Shown: positions 34,353 through 47,324, counted from the stretch's first letter. The stretch is DNA of 64,000 nt from Elymus sibiricus (GCA_039707655.1 CM077674.1:238863904-238927903), one strand, 5' to 3'. Numbers and translations: made by a program. Notes: generated by a model from the sequence alone, not told the origin.

Positions 34353-34369
34353 TGGCGCCCACCATGGGG
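34353..34369 (+). other. Primer-binding site of element I
   Basis: TGGCGCCCACCATGGGG begins two bases after the LTR end. The TGGCGCCCACCGTGGGG-type site is seen in many grass Tat-lineage elements. I do not assign the tRNA with certainty. Confidence 0.7.
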
Positions 34370-35031
34370 CCCTGTGCGCCGTCAGCCAAAGTTACGTTTC
34401 GGACGGGATCCACCACTCCCACCAGCGAGCGCATCACGCACGGCTTGGTTAGCCAGCCTGATGCATTTCTCTGCGCCTGCAACGGCGCTACGCTAGACGC
34501 GGGTGCCGTCTGCCTCGCGAGCTGCCTCATCATCCCTTTCGGTGAGCTCCGCATCTCAGTTGCGCTTACTCCTGAGGAGTACCCTAGTGACGTTGTCATT
34601 TTTGACGACCCGCTGCCGCCTGTCGCTGGAGACACTTCCACTGATGTCGCGGACGCCTGTGTCCATGCGGAGGTGATGGTCACCGGCTCCAGCCACAACA
34701 CTGGTGCAACTGGCGGGGACCCGTTGCATGCCGCAGTGCGGAACCTGCACGCCCCCATCACACCTGCGGTCAATTCGGCTGTGGCCTAGGCCGAGCTCGA
34801 AGCAGTACGCGTGGCGGTACTCAACAGCGCCATAGAGCTTGCCGCCATGCGGCACCGTATGGAGGCCGCACAACGCGAGTACAACCGCGCCAACGGCTGC
34901 ATGCCGGCTGCTAACGGCCCTAGCCGGGCCGGGCAGGCACGACATCAGGGCGCTGCCCTCGCCCAGATGCTGGGCGTTGGCCGGCCCACCTGTAGCACAC
35001 CGGTCAAAAACATGCGCTCCGTGGAGGCGGC

Positions 35032-36548
35032 TGATGACGGCGTGAAGGCTCGTCTCGCGTTGTGGTTCCTCGAAGCGGAGAGGATGATGCAGCAAGCGGT
35101 GCAGTACTTCCCTCAGTTAAGAACCAAGGTATCAAACCAGAAGGAGGTCCTTGCAACACCACGTATTCAGCCCCTGCACACAAGAAAACAAATCTCCACA
35201 CCCAACGCGACCAAGGGGTTGTCAAGCCCTTGACGGTAAAGTGAAAAGATGAAACGTAGATGGGTTTTTGATGCAAAGTAAAATATGGTTCAGATCTAAA
35301 CCATTTGGAACAAAAGCAAAAGCAAGCAAGATCGAAAGCAATATGATGGAAACAAGACCCCGGGGGCCGTAGGACTCACTAGTGGCTTCTCTCAAGAAAA
35401 ATAGCAAACGGTGGAAATCTTTTACTGTTGGGCAATTGATAGAACTTCAAATAATCATGACGATATCCAGGCAATGATCTATATATAGGCATCACGTCCA
35501 AGATTAGTAGACCGACTCCTGCCTGCATCTACTACTATTACTCCACACATCGACCGCTATCCAGCATGCATCATGGAAAAATGGAGTAATGCAATAAGAA
35601 CAATGACATGATGTAGATTAGATCTATTCATGTAGGAATAGACATGACCTTTTTCTCCTTAGTAGCAACAATCTACGCGTGTCTTGCTGCCCCTTCTGTC
35701 ACTGGGAAAGATCATCGCGAGATTGAACCCACTATCAAGCACCTCTTCCCATGGCAAGAAAAATCAATCTAGTTGGCCTAACTAAACCAAAGTTTCGGAG
35801 AAGAAATACAAGACTATAATCATGCAAATAAGAGATCAAAGAACTCAAATCACTTTCATGGATATAAAAAGATAGATCTGATCATAAACTCAAAGTTCAT
35901 CGGATCCCAACAAACACACCGCAAAAGAATTACATCATATGGATCTCCAAGAGACCATTGTATTGAAGATCAAAGAGAGAGAGAAAGCCATCTAGCTACT
36001 GCCTACGGACCCGAAGGTCTATAATGGACTACTCACGCATCATCGGAGAGGCACCAATGGACATGGTGAAACCCCCCGAGATGGTGTCTAGATTGGATCT
36101 GGAGGTTCTGGAACTTGCGACGACTGGAATTGTTTTTCGGCGACGCTTCTAGGGTTTTTGGGATTTTAGAGTATTTATGGAGCAAAGAGGCGGTGGAGAG
36201 GAGGCCTGAGTGGGCCACCACCCACCAGGGCGCGCCTGGGCCTCCTGGCATGCCCTGGTGGGTTGTGCCCACCCAGGGCTGCCTCTCCGACTCTTCTTCG
36301 GTCCTTCGGGTGTCTTCTGGCCCAGAAAAATTCCACAAAAAGTTTCACTGTGTTTGGACTCCGTTTGATATGGATTTTCTGTAAATAAAAAACAGGGCAG
36401 AAAACAGCAACTGACACTTGGCACTATGTCAATAGGTTAGTACCAAAAAATGATATAAAGTTGATAGAAAATCATTCTAAAACATCCAAGATTGATCATA
36501 TATCAGCATGAAACAATCAAAAATTATAGATATGTTGGAGATGTATCA
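35032..36548 (-). repeat. Left (3') LTR of element G
   Basis: 1517 bases. A minus-strand CATAAATA box lies at 36172-36179. Relative to the right LTR it lacks about 15 bases after GCATGCATC at 35571, where the other copy has CTAGTTTATTAAG. The polypurine-tract-like TAAGCTTGGGGATGC abuts it at 36549-36563. Confidence 0.92.
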
Positions 36549-39129
36549 GCATCCCCAAGCTTAACTCCTACTCGTCCTCGAGTAGGGAAGTGATAAAAAT
36601 AGAATTTTTGATGTGGAATGCTGCCTATCATGCTCATCACAATAATTTTTCTCTAATAGCATGGACACATGGACTTTTTATATGGTTTAAAGTAATGATC
36701 TAGTTTTGACATGAGAACATAAATACTCAAGCATATCAACAAGCAATCATGTCTTTCAAAATATCAACGCTAAAGAAAGCTATCCCTAGCCCATCATGCT
36801 CCATCATTGATCCATTCATATAACATATCTGTGTATTAGCTAACCCAAAGCACAAGCATGACCATAGTGCCCCCTAGTTGGTGCCTTTATAAGAAAGGAT
36901 GGAGACTCAAGATTTTTTTTTGCATAAAAGTAAATAGATAGGCCCTTCGCAGAGGGAAGCATTGATTTGCTTTATGTGCCAGAGCTCTTTGTTTGAAAAC
37001 TTGAGAGATAAAAATTTATTTTGAGAGGTATGCTTTTCTGCCAACAAGAACGGTTAAGAGTGTTTCATCATCTTCCATGCTAAGTACACCATAGGTGGTT
37101 CCCATCAGAAAATAAATTTATACTCCCCTTCATTAAGGTATTGTTCCTTTTCGAGAGAGTTTTTGTTATTCCTTTTCCACCTTTCAAACACAAGCCATGG
37201 CTAGCCGAATTCACGGGTACCTTCCATACCAACACTTTCCAAGGAATTTATTATTTTTTGTATTTTTGCAATTCGAGATGGGCATCCCTATTACCAACCA
37301 TTCTCTCGTGCAATGACAAGTGAGAACACTCATCGTGAGAATGACACACTTAGCATGGGAAGATAACTAGCACCCCCTTCCGCCTCATGAGCGGTACGGG
37401 CACACAAAAAGAGAAGTTTATTTGAAAATTTCAAGATGGCACACGCAAATTTACTTAGAACGGTTTAGAAATACCGCATATAGGTAGGTATGGTGGACAC
37501 AAATGGCAAAAACTGGTTTAAGGATTTTGGATGCACAAGTAGTATTTCTACTTAGTACAAGTGGAGGCTAGCATGGGGTTGAGAAGGCGACCAACCAAAA
37601 AGCGAAAAGATCATACCCACGCCTCAAGCAAAACTAGCAATGAAAATATGCATACAAGGAGGATGTAATTTCATAGCATGACTATTGACTTTAATGTGCT
37701 TGCACAGGGAATCACAAACCTTAACACGAATATTCTTACTAAAGCATAATTACCCACTAACATGGCATCACATATCATCGTTCTCATATCTCAAAACCAT
37801 TATTTAGAACCAATTTTATTTTGCCCAATGGTCTTCATGAAAGTTTTTATCTATATCCTTCTTGGATATCTATCACTTTTGGACTATTGAACATGTTGCT
37901 TTTGTAAGCTCCAACAAATCTAAGTGAAGAACATGAGCATAAATTTCTATCTCTCAAAAAAGTATAAGTGACGCAAGAGAGATTTTCTACCAAATTTCAG
38001 AGACTCTCAAATAAATCTAAGTGAAGCATGAGAGCTTTTCTTCAAAAATAACTAAGCACGCCGTGCTCAGCAAGATATAAGTGAAGCATATGAGCAAATT
38101 CCTAGGCTCAAAAAATTTAAGTGAAGCATATGAGCCAATCTAATAAACTAAAACCACTTTGGCTCTCTCAAGGCAAGTATGTACAGCAAGGATACATGAC
38201 TTTGGTCTAACAGCAAGGAAAGCAAAAATTAAATTCAAATAAGACGCTCCAAGCAAGACACATATCATGTGACGAATAAAAATATAGCTTCAAGTAAGAT
38301 ACCGATAGTTGTTGGAATAAAGAGGGGATGCCACTCGGGGGCATCCCCAAGATTAGATGCTTGAGTCTTCTTAAAATTTTACCTTGGGGTGCCATGGGCA
38401 TCCCCAAGCTTAGGCTCTTGCCACTCCGTATTCCGTCATCTATAAAGATCTCACCCAAAACTTGAAAACTTCAATCACACAAAACTTAACAAAACCCGTG
38501 AGATCCGTTAGTATAAGAAAGCAAATCACCCCTTTTAGGTACTGTTGAAAACCCATTCATATTTTATCTTGCATAATATATACTGTATTCTAACTTTGCT
38601 ATGGCTTATACCCCCCGGAAAAGTCCATAGAATCATCAAAACAAGCAAACAATGCAAAGAAAACAGAATCTGTTTCAAACAGAACAGTCTGTAGTAATCT
38701 GTAAGTTTCAGATACTTCTGTAACTCAGAAAATTCTGAAAAATTAGTAAAATTTCGAAAACTCATATAGAAATACTGTGTAAAAATTTCAGAATTTTATC
38801 ATGCTCCAGTAAAGAAAATTAATTCCTGGACTGGACACAAAAGTTTCTGTTTTGAAAACAGCATCAATTATACTTTCTTCTAGATCACCCCAAAGGTATT
38901 GCTGGGCACAAACACTAATTAAAACAACAAGAACACAATATATCCAGAGAGATATTTGTGCAAACACTCAAGAACAGAAAGCAAAAAGCAAAAATAAATT
39001 TATTCGTTGGGTTGCCTCCCAACAAGCGCTATCGTTTTACGCCCTTAGCTAGGCATAAAATTTCAATGATGCTCACACGAAAGACAAGAGTTGAAACATA
39101 AAGAGAGCATCATGAAACATGCAACAAAC
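36549..39129 (-). other. Non-coding 3' internal region of G
   Basis: About 2.6 kb without a credible gene, collinear with 4061-7391 (B) and 55371-57796 (H). The polypurine-like motif CATCCCCAAGCTTA occurs at the LTR edge and again at 38341-38355 (one change) and 38399-38412. An AAGTGAAGCA-type degenerate tandem repeat lies at about 37965-38135. Conservation of a non-coding block across three elements suggests a cis function such as packaging or plus-strand priming; this is an inference. Confidence 0.8.
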
Positions 39130-39903
39130 TCATTTAATTCTAACATACTTCCTATGCATAGGCATTTTATAGGGAAACAAATTATCATGGCAAGCAAAAC
39201 CTAGCATATGCAAGGAAGAAGAAAGAAACAATAGCAATCTCAACATGACGAGAGGTAAATTTGCAACATGGAAATTTCTACAACCATATTTTCCTCTCTC
39301 ATAATAATTACATGTAGGATCATACTCAAATTCAACAATATAGCTATCATATAAAATTTTCTCATCGTGATCCACATGCAAGCAAAATTGACACTCATCC
39401 AAAATAGTGGGATCAATAATGCCTAAAGTTGACACTCTTCCAAACCCACTTTCAAAATCATATTCATCATGAGGATAAAATAAATTATCAAGATCATAAG
39501 AAGCATTATCACCCCAATCATGATCATTGCAATAAGTAGTGGTCATGGCAAAATCATCAAACATAGCATCCCCAAGCTTGTGGGTTTGCATATCATTAGC
39601 ACAATTGACACTAGTAGAATTTATAATAACATCATTGCAATCATGCTTTTCATTCAAGGAGCTATCATGTGTAGGTGCAATAGCAATAATTTCATTTTCA
39701 ATATAGGGAACTATAGCAAGTTCAGCATCATAAGCATCATCAGTGTTGGCATCGTGGCCATAAGAATAGCAAGCATCACAATTTTCAGATTCACGAATCT
39801 CAAGCAAAACTTCATAGAGATAATCAAGTGCACTCAACTCACTAGCAATTGGTTCATCATAAGTGGATCTCTTGAAAAGATTAGCAAGTGGATGAGGATC
39901 CAT
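39130..39903 (-). CDS. Element G small ORF (gag-related fragment)
   Basis: This intact frame of 257 residues has its ATG at 39903 and stop at 39130. It starts MDPHPLANLFKRSTYDEP, has an acidic centre with an SENCDACYSYG patch, and ends KMPMHRKYVRIK. Motifs ESGFGRVSTL and NYYERGKYGCRN are shared with the element B ORF. The GFG.V.TL...PT.L pattern recurs near the end of the H gag, where it lies between the gag core and the protease. A leucine-rich stretch near the C-terminus (LPLVMLRLLLFLSSSLHML) could be a membrane segment or chance. I do not recognise a function. The frame has survived with in-frame indels relative to B. Confidence 0.7.
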   Translation of the reverse strand: MDPHPLANLFKRSTYDEPIASELSALDYLYEVLLEIRESENCDACYSYGHDANTDDAYDAELAIVPYIENEIIAIAPTHDSSLNEKHDCNDVIINSTSVNCANDMQTHKLGDAMFDDFAMTTTYCNDHDWGDNASYDLDNLFYPHDEYDFESGFGRVSTLGIIDPTILDECQFCLHVDHDEKILYDSYIVEFEYDPTCNYYERGKYGCRNFHVANLPLVMLRLLLFLSSSLHMLGFACHDNLFPYKMPMHRKYVRIK

Positions 39904-40168
39904 ATCAATAGATTTTTAGCAAGCAAAGATGCAAGCAAATAGAAGGCACATGGTAACACAAGTGGAGATAGCAAACAAGAGATCTGACGAGAAAAAGGCG
40001 AACGAAAAAGAAGGGCGAATAAAAGCGGCAAATTGGTGAAGTGGGGGAGATGAAAATGAGAGGCAAATGGTGAAGTGGGGGAGAGGAAAACCGAAGGCAA
40101 ATGGCGAATAATGTAAGTGCGGAGAGATGAGATTTGTGATTAGGAACCTGGTGGATGTTGAAGAAGCC

Positions 40169-40186
40169 TCCCCGGCAACGGCGCCA
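40169..40186 (-). other. Primer-binding site of G, tRNA-Asp type
   Basis: The minus strand reads TGGCGCCGTTGCCGGGGA, a perfect match to the 3' end of plant tRNA-Asp. It is separated from the LTR end at 40198 by the 11-base spacer 40187-40197. Confidence 0.9.
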
Positions 40187-40197
40187 GAAATACTTCT

Positions 40198-41741
40198 TGA
40201 TGACGGCGTGAAGGCTCGTCTCGCGTTGTGGTTCCTCGAAGCGGAGAGGATGATGCAGCAAGCGGTGAAGTACTTCCCTCAGTTAAGAACCAAGGTATCG
40301 AACCAGAAGGAGGTCCTTGCAACACCACGTATTCAGCCCCTGCACACAAGAAAACAAATCTCCACACCCAACGCGACCAAGGGGTTGTCAAGCCCTTGAC
40401 GGTAAAGTGAAAAGATGAAACGTAGATGGGTTTTTGATGCAAAGTAAAATATGGTTCAGATCTGAACCGTTTGGAACAAAAGCAAAAGCAAGCAAGATCG
40501 AAAGCAATATGATGGAAACAAGACCCCGGGGGCCGTAGGATTCACTAGTGGCTTCTCTCAAGAAAAATAGCAAACGGTGGAAATCTTTTACTGCTGGGCA
40601 ATTGATAGAACTTCAAATAATCATGACGATATCCAGGCAATGATCTATATATAGGCATCACGTCCAAGATTAGTAGACCGACTCCTGCCTGCATCTACTA
40701 CTATTACTCCACACATCGACCGCTATCCAGCATGCATCTAGTTTATTAAGTTAATGGAAAAACGGAATAATGCAATAAGAACAATGACATGATGTAGATC
40801 AGATGTATTCATGTAGGAATAGACACGACCTTTTTCTCCTTAGTAGCAATGATCTATGCGTGTCTTGCTGCCCCTTCTGTCACTGGGAAAGATCACCGCG
40901 AGATTGAACCCACTATCGAGCACCTCTTCCCATGGCAAGAAAAATCAATCTAGTTGGCCTAACTAAACCAAAGTTTCGGAGAAGAAATACAAGACTATAT
41001 GAAATCATGCAAATAAGAGATCAAAGAACTCAAATCACTTTCATGGATATAAAAAGATAGATCTGATCATAAACTCAAAGTTCATCGGATCCCAACAAAC
41101 ACACTGCAAAAGAATTACATCATATGGATCTCCAAGAGACCATTGTATTAAAGATCAAAGAGAGAGAGAGAGAGAGAAAGCCATCTAGCTACTGCCTACG
41201 GACCCGAAGGTCTACAATGGACTACTCACGCATCATCGGAGAGGCACCAATGGACATGGTGAAAACCCCCGAGATGGTGTCTAGATTGGATCTGGAGGTT
41301 CTGGAACTTGCGGCGACTGGAATTGTTTTTCGGCGACGCTTCTAGGGTTTTTGAGATTTTAGAGTATTTATGGAGCAAAGAGGCGGTGGAGAGGAGGCCT
41401 GAGTGGGCCACCACCCACCAGGGCGCGCCTAGGCCTCCTGGCGCACCCTGGTGGGTTGTGCCCACCCAGGGCTGCCTCTCTAACTCTTCTTCGGTCCTTC
41501 GGGTGTCTTCTGGCCCAGAAAAATTCCACAAAAAGTTTCGCTGCGTTTGGACTCCGTTTGATATGGATTTTCTGTAAATCAAAAACAGGGCAGAAAACAA
41601 CAACTGGCACTTGGCACTATGTCAATTGATTAGTACCAAAAAATGATATAAAGTTGATAGGAAATCATTCTAAAACATCCAAGATTGATCATATATCAGC
41701 ATGGAACAATCAAAAATTATAGATACGTTGGAGACGTATCA
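40198..41741 (-). repeat. Right (5') LTR of element G
   Basis: 1544 bases. A minus-strand CATAAATA box at 41365-41372 would drive transcription leftward through the element. An AG microsatellite is at about 41159-41178. It ends at 41741 and is followed by TSD gcggc. Confidence 0.92.
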
Positions 41742-43071
41742 GCGGCGACAGCCAACCTGAGCGGCCTGGAAGGTGACGAGTTACAGCAGTAGCTGCAACG
41801 CATCCGCGAGCTCATCGCCACTGTGAACACGCAGCAGGCGGCGTTTGGCCCCCAGCAGCCGCTAGCCGGCTCCGGCTCGTAGGCGTCCCTCCCGGAGGGC
41901 GTGCAACGTTCCCAGCATGAGCGTGGGGAATCTTCTAGGACTCCTAGCACCGAATGCTCGGGCCAGCATCGGGATAGCCTGGACCATCGTGTCTATGAGC
42001 AGTTGGCCGTCGACAGCTGGCAGGATCATTTGGAGGTAGACGTCCCCCACTCGCTAGATCGGCGCCCCCCCCCCCGCTCGCGTGACGGGCGCATCCGACG
42101 TCTGTGGTTCCGGCTGCGTGTCCGGCCGTAACCGACCTGCTGGGACCCTGCGAGGCTGTCGACGAGAACGATGCTCGCCATCACATTGAGTTGTCTCAGT
42201 CTTTGGCCATGGAGGAAGAAGACGGAGCCGTCCCAACGTGTTTCGAGCCGCGCATCCGCGACGAGCATTTTCCTCGGGCATTCACGCTTCCTCGTGACAC
42301 CCCGAAGTACAATGGCACCGTCAAGCTGGAGGACTGGCTGACCGACTACGCCATAGCCATCGGCATTGCAGACGGCAACAAGCGTGTAGCCGTGCGCTAT
42401 GCCCCCCTCATGCTACTAGGCTCAGTCCAAACGTGGCTGAACAGCCTGAAGGCCAACAACATCAACACTTTTCTAGACTCCCATGACGTGTTCGTGAGGA
42501 ACTTCAACGACACCTATAAGCACCCTGGCCGGCCTCGCCAGCTCTCCATGTGCGTCCAGGGGCCGGATGAGTCCACCGGCGATTACCTCAGCCGGTGGAC
42601 CGAGCTGCACAACTCTTGCGAAGGGGGTCCAGGAGGTGCAGGTGATCCAGTACTTCATCGGCCGGTTCAAAGAGGGCACTCGGCTCAAGCACAAGCTCAT
42701 GTGCGCCAAACTGTCCACCTTGGCCGAGCTCATGGTCAAGGTGGTGCCACGGCCGACTCCTCCATGAAAGTGGAGATTCAGGTTAACGCAGCCGGCAAAG
42801 CGATCCAGATCCAGCCGGCTGGGGACAACGGCCAGCAGTAGCAGCCGAATGACAACAAGCGGAAGGCCTAGCAGCCGGACCCTCGCCACAACAGCTGGCA
42901 GGTAGCAGCCGTTAAGGAGCAGCATCTGGCTAACAGCCCGACGCCAAGTGCTGGTGAGCCGGCAAGGGGGCATGGCAACCCAAGCTCACCTTCGAGCAGA
43001 CCCTCGATGCTCCATGCAAGCTCCATAGCGGCGCGAAGCGGTCAAACCATACGACCCTGCAATGCAGCTGG

Positions 43072-46000
43072 ATGATGCGGCTGATGAAGGGCGAGGGCCT
43101 GCCACCCCCACCTCTGGCTCCTCCGGGTCTGCTTCCTCCGTCGGCTCTAGCCGCTGACATGCTTTGGGATGAGTACCACAATCAGGATGCGGCCTACGTC
43201 GTCTTCACCAACGAGGGTGACGACAAGCACAGCTGGCATCGGCACCAACACAAGGCTAATGTTGTTATCCCTCATATTCCTCAGTACATGCACTGGTCGG
43301 AGAAGCCAGTGACCTGGAGCCGTGAGGACCATTCTACCGTGATGCCCACGCCGGGTGGCTATGCCCTTGTACTAGACCCCACCTTCCTAACTGAGTGGCG
43401 CACCTGCCGCTTTTCACGGGTGCTGATCGATGGCGACAGCGACATCAAGATCCTCTACCGCGACACCATGGAGAAGCTTGCATCAAGGAGAGCCAGTTAT
43501 AGCCCAGTCGTACCACCTTCCATGGCATCGTGGAATTGCACTCCTGCTCCCCCATTGGCAAGATCTGGCTGGACGTCCTGTTCGGCAACAAGCTCCACTT
43601 CATTCGTGAACCGATTTGGTTCTAGGTGGTTGACCTAGCCAGCCCCTACCACGCACTTTTGGGGCGGCCAGAGAAGGCCAAGTTCATGGCGGTGCCCCAC
43701 TGCTCATACCTGAAGCTGAAGATGCCGGGTCTGAAGGGCATCATCACCATCACTGGCAACTACAAGAAATCCCTCCACTGCGCCACAGCCGACTCCCGGT
43801 TGGCCGAGTCCCTCGTCATCACTGAAAGAGAAGCGCCTGCTCGACCGACTGATCACCATGGCAAGCGAACAGCCGGCTGTGCCGGCTCCGCCCAAGGAGA
43901 CGGCTGGCGAGGCATCATTCCAGCCGTCCAAGGACACGAAGAAGATTCTGCTGGACCCGGCCAACCCAGACCAATGCATTGTTGTGGGCAACAACCTCGA
44001 CAGGAAATATGAAGGTGAGCTCGTCAAGTTCCTCTGTGAGAATCGGGATATCTTTGCATGGTCCCCCAAAGACATGCCGGGTGTCCTGAGAGAGTTCGCC
44101 GAGCACAAATTGCACGTGCGTCCGGATGCTAAGCCGGCCAAGCAACCATCGGTGAAGAGATCGCCTAGCCGGCTTCATCATGGATGTATTCCACCCCGAG
44201 TGGCTGGCAAACCCAGTCCTTGTTCAGAAGAAGAATGGAACTTGGCGCATGTGTATTGACTACACTAGCTTGAATAAAGCATGCCCCAAGGACCCCTTTG
44301 CCCTACCCCAGATCGATCAAGTGATCGACTCCATGGCCGGCTGCGAACTGCTGTCCTTCCTGGACGCTTATTCTGGCTACCACCAGATCAAGCTAGACCC
44401 GGCCGACCGGCTGAAGACCTCCTTCATAACCCTCTTTGGGGCCTACCGCTACATCACCGTGTCATTCGCTAGAGGAACACCGGTGCCACCTTCCAGTGTT
44501 GCATGCAGAAGTGCCTCCTGCCATAGATAGGCGGGAACGTGCACGTATATGTGGATGATATCATGGTGAAGACCAAGCAGCACCTCACCCTTCTGGATGA
44601 TCTCTGGGAGACTTTTGCCAATCTGCACCATTTCCAGATCAAGCTCAACCCAAAGAAGTGCGTATTCGGCATGCCAGCCGGCCAGCTCCTCGGTTTCCTT
44701 GTCTCCGAGCGCGGTATCGAGTGCAAACCTGAGAAAATCAAGGCCATCGAGTAAATGCGCAAGCCGGCCAAGTTGCGCGACATCCAGAAGTTCACCGGTT
44801 GCCTGGCCTCGCTCAGCCAGTCCGTCAGCCGACTAGGGGAGAGGGCCCTGCCCCTGTACCAGCTGATGAAGAAGACGAAGGATTTTGAGTGGATCGACCA
44901 GTCGGACGAGGCATTCCGCGATCTCAAACGCATGCTGTCTACGACACCCGTCCTGGCCGCGCCTGCTGAGAAGGAGTCCATGCTTCTGTATATCACATCC
45001 ACCACCCGGGTCATCAGGACTGTAATGGTGGTCGAGCGTCCGAAGGCTGGGACGGCGTAGCTGGTCTAGCGGCCCGTCTACTACCTGAGCGAGGTGCTCT
45101 GCACCTCCAAGCAGAACTACCCCCACTAACAGAAGATGTGCTACGGCGTGTTCTTCACTGCCAAGAAGCTGAAGCAGTACTTCAAGGAGCATGCAATCAC
45201 TATGGTGAGTACAACACCCCTATCAGAGATCATGGGCAACCGAGACGCATCCTGCCGGGTGGCCAAGTGGGCCATCGAGCTAGCTTCGCACAGGATCCAC
45301 TATGAGCCCCGCACTGCCATCAAGTCCCAGGTGCTGGCCAACTTTTTGGTCGACTGGGTCAAGACCTAGCACATGCAGCCCCCTCTGGAATCAACGCACT
45401 GGTGGATGCACTTTGACAGATCCAAGATGCACACCGGCCTGGGAGCCAGCATTGTGTTGTCCTCCCCCAAGGGAGACAAGCTCAAGTACAACCTCCAGAT
45501 CCACTTTGCCGCCTCCAACAACATGGCCGAGTATGAGGCACTCATCCACGGGCTCCGGCTGGCCAAGGAGATCGGCATCTGGCGCATCCTATGCTATGGC
45601 CACTTGGACCTGGTTATCCAGTAGGTCTCTGGCGAGTGGGATGGCAGGGGCGCCAACATGGCCAGCTATCACTTCCTCGTCCAGCACATCAGCGGTGGCT
45701 TTGACGGCTGCGAGTTCCTCCACGTGCTGCGAGCCGATAATGAGGCAGCCGACGCCCAGGCAAAAATCGGCTCCACCCGACAGGCCATACCATCCGGCGT
45801 CTCTCTTGAGCGCATGCACAAGCCCTCCATCAAGCCATCTCCGGATTTAGAGTCAATTTTTGTGCCGAATGACCCAGGAGCAGCCGAGTCCAGCCCGGGG
45901 GCTTCAGCAGCTGGCCCGGGGACTCCTCCAGCTGAATAGGGAGCAGTCAGCTCTAGCCCGCCGCCTCCTGATCCAGTAGCCCCGGTGCACGCGATGGTCT

Positions 46001-47324
46001 TGATGGTAGTCGAGGCCCTGACTTGGGCATAACCCATCCTCACCTTCTTGGTGAGTGGCGAGCTCCCCGCAGAGGAAGTGGCTGCCTGACAGGTGTAGTG
46101 CTGAGTCGGGGTGTACTCCATCATCAGCAACGAACTCGTCAAGCGCAGCGCAACTGGCGTTTTCCAACGCTGCGTCGAGCCGGACAAAGGGATTGCCATC
46201 CTCAAAGACATCCACCAAGGTGAGTGCGGCCATCACGCCTTATCGAGGGCCATTGTCACGAAGGCTTTCCGCCAAAGTTTCTTTTAGCCGACTGCTCTGG
46301 AGGATGCCAAGCAGCTGGTCCAGAAGTGCAACGGCTGTCAGTGCTTGAGCGCAAAAAGGCACCAGCCGGCCACTGCACTCAAGACCATCCCCATCACCTG
46401 GCCCTTCGCCGTCTGGGGGCTTGACATGGTGGGTCGTTTCAAGACGGTGCGAGGCGGTATGACCCATCTACTGGTCGCCGTGGATAAATTCACCAAGTGG
46501 ATCAAGGCCAAGCCTATCAAGAAGCTGGATGGCCCAACTGCCGTCACGTTCATCCAGGACATCACCGTTTGATACGACATCCCACAAGGCATCATCACTG
46601 ACAACAGCATGAATTTCGCCAAGGGCATGTTGGCCCGTTTTTGTGGTGGACAGGGAATCCGGATGGAGCTCGCCTCAGTGGCCCACCCAAAGTCAAACGA
46701 CCAGGCAGAAAGAGGCAACGGTCTGATCTTCGCCGCATCAAGCCCCGGCTGGTCGAGCCACTGGAGCGCTCGGTCGGCTGCTGGATTGACGAGCTACCGG
46801 ATGTGCTTTAGAGCCTCTGTACCATGCCCAACCGGTCAACCAGCTTCACCCCTTTCTTCCTCATGTACGGGTCCGAGGCCGTCATCCCAACCGACATCGA
46901 GTTTGACTCGCCTCGCGTGACCTTGTACACGGAAGCGGAAGCAAAGGCAGCGCGTGAAGAGGGCGTCGACTTGCTCGAAGAAGCGCATGAGCTGGCCCTG
47001 AGTCAGTCGACCATCTACCAGCAGAATCTGCGCCACTACCACATCAAGTGGATCCAATAGCTCGCCTTTTGCGAAGGTGACCTTGTGCTCCGGCTGGTCC
47101 AGTGGCCAGCCGGCCAGCACAAGCTCTATTCCCCATGGGAGGGACCTATCATCGTTAGCAAGGCCCTAGGAAAAAACGCCTACTACCTCATCGATGCGCA
47201 TAAGTCGAAAGCGCGCAAGAGAGATGCATCCGGCGAGGAAACAGAGCGCCCTGTAACGCGGAGCTTCTCGCCTATTTTACAGTTAAATCATTGTATGTAC
47301 TATCGCTACCTTTTGGATTATTGA
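43072..47324 (+). pseudogene. pol of element I: protease, RT, two RNase H domains, integrase
   Basis: Order: protease (VLIDGDSDIKILYRDTM near 43420; usual family motif has G-S in place of D-S; then HALLGRPEKAKFMAVPHCSY). Then reverse transcriptase (VLVQKKNGTWRMCIDYTSLN, FLDAYSGYHQI, and the catalytic YVDDI at about 44545). Then RNase H near 44990-45360. A second, archaeal-type RNase H follows (MHFDRSKMHTGLGAS, NNMAEYEALIHGL, 45400-45800). Last is integrase (WGLDMVGRF, TDNSMNF, QAERGNGLI for D,D,E; 46420-46740) with a C-terminal tail to MYYRYLLDY at 47322. There are many premature stops and several frameshifts (for example 43478, 43640, 44155, 44470), so it is dead. Most stops fit C-to-T decay. 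Confidence 0.85.

Larger units (their letters stand above)
35032..41741 (-). mobile_element. Element G: complete non-autonomous Athila-type element
   Basis: 6710 bases from TGATGACGGCG to GACGTATCA, flanked by a perfect TSD gcggc (35027-35031 and 41742-41746) within the gag region of I. LTRs are 35032-36548 (1517 bp) and 40198-41741 (1544 bp). By eye they differ by about 1-2 percent plus a small deletion in the left copy near 35571. The internal region has a tRNA-Asp primer site, one 257-codon ORF and 2.6 kb of non-coding DNA. There is no gag, protease, RT or integrase. This is the reference structure for interpreting A and B. Confidence 0.93.
34364..43071 (+). pseudogene. gag of element I, split by element G and broken by stops
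   Basis: The N-terminal part runs from an ATG at 34364 (MGPCAPSAKVTF) to 35031 and continues at 41742, after element G. Near 42250-42760 is a retrotransposon gag domain: FTLPRDTPKYNGTVKLEDWL, then LMLLGSVQTWLNSLK, FVRNFNDTYKHPGRP and YLSRWTELHNSCEG. A one-base frameshift near 42625 leads to IQYFIGRFKEGTRLKHKL. Stops include TAG at 34786-34788, TAG in GDELQQ*LQ near 41787, and several TAG codons in the Q-rich tail around 42839-42870. Gag forms the virus-like particle in which reverse transcription occurs. Confidence 0.75.
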
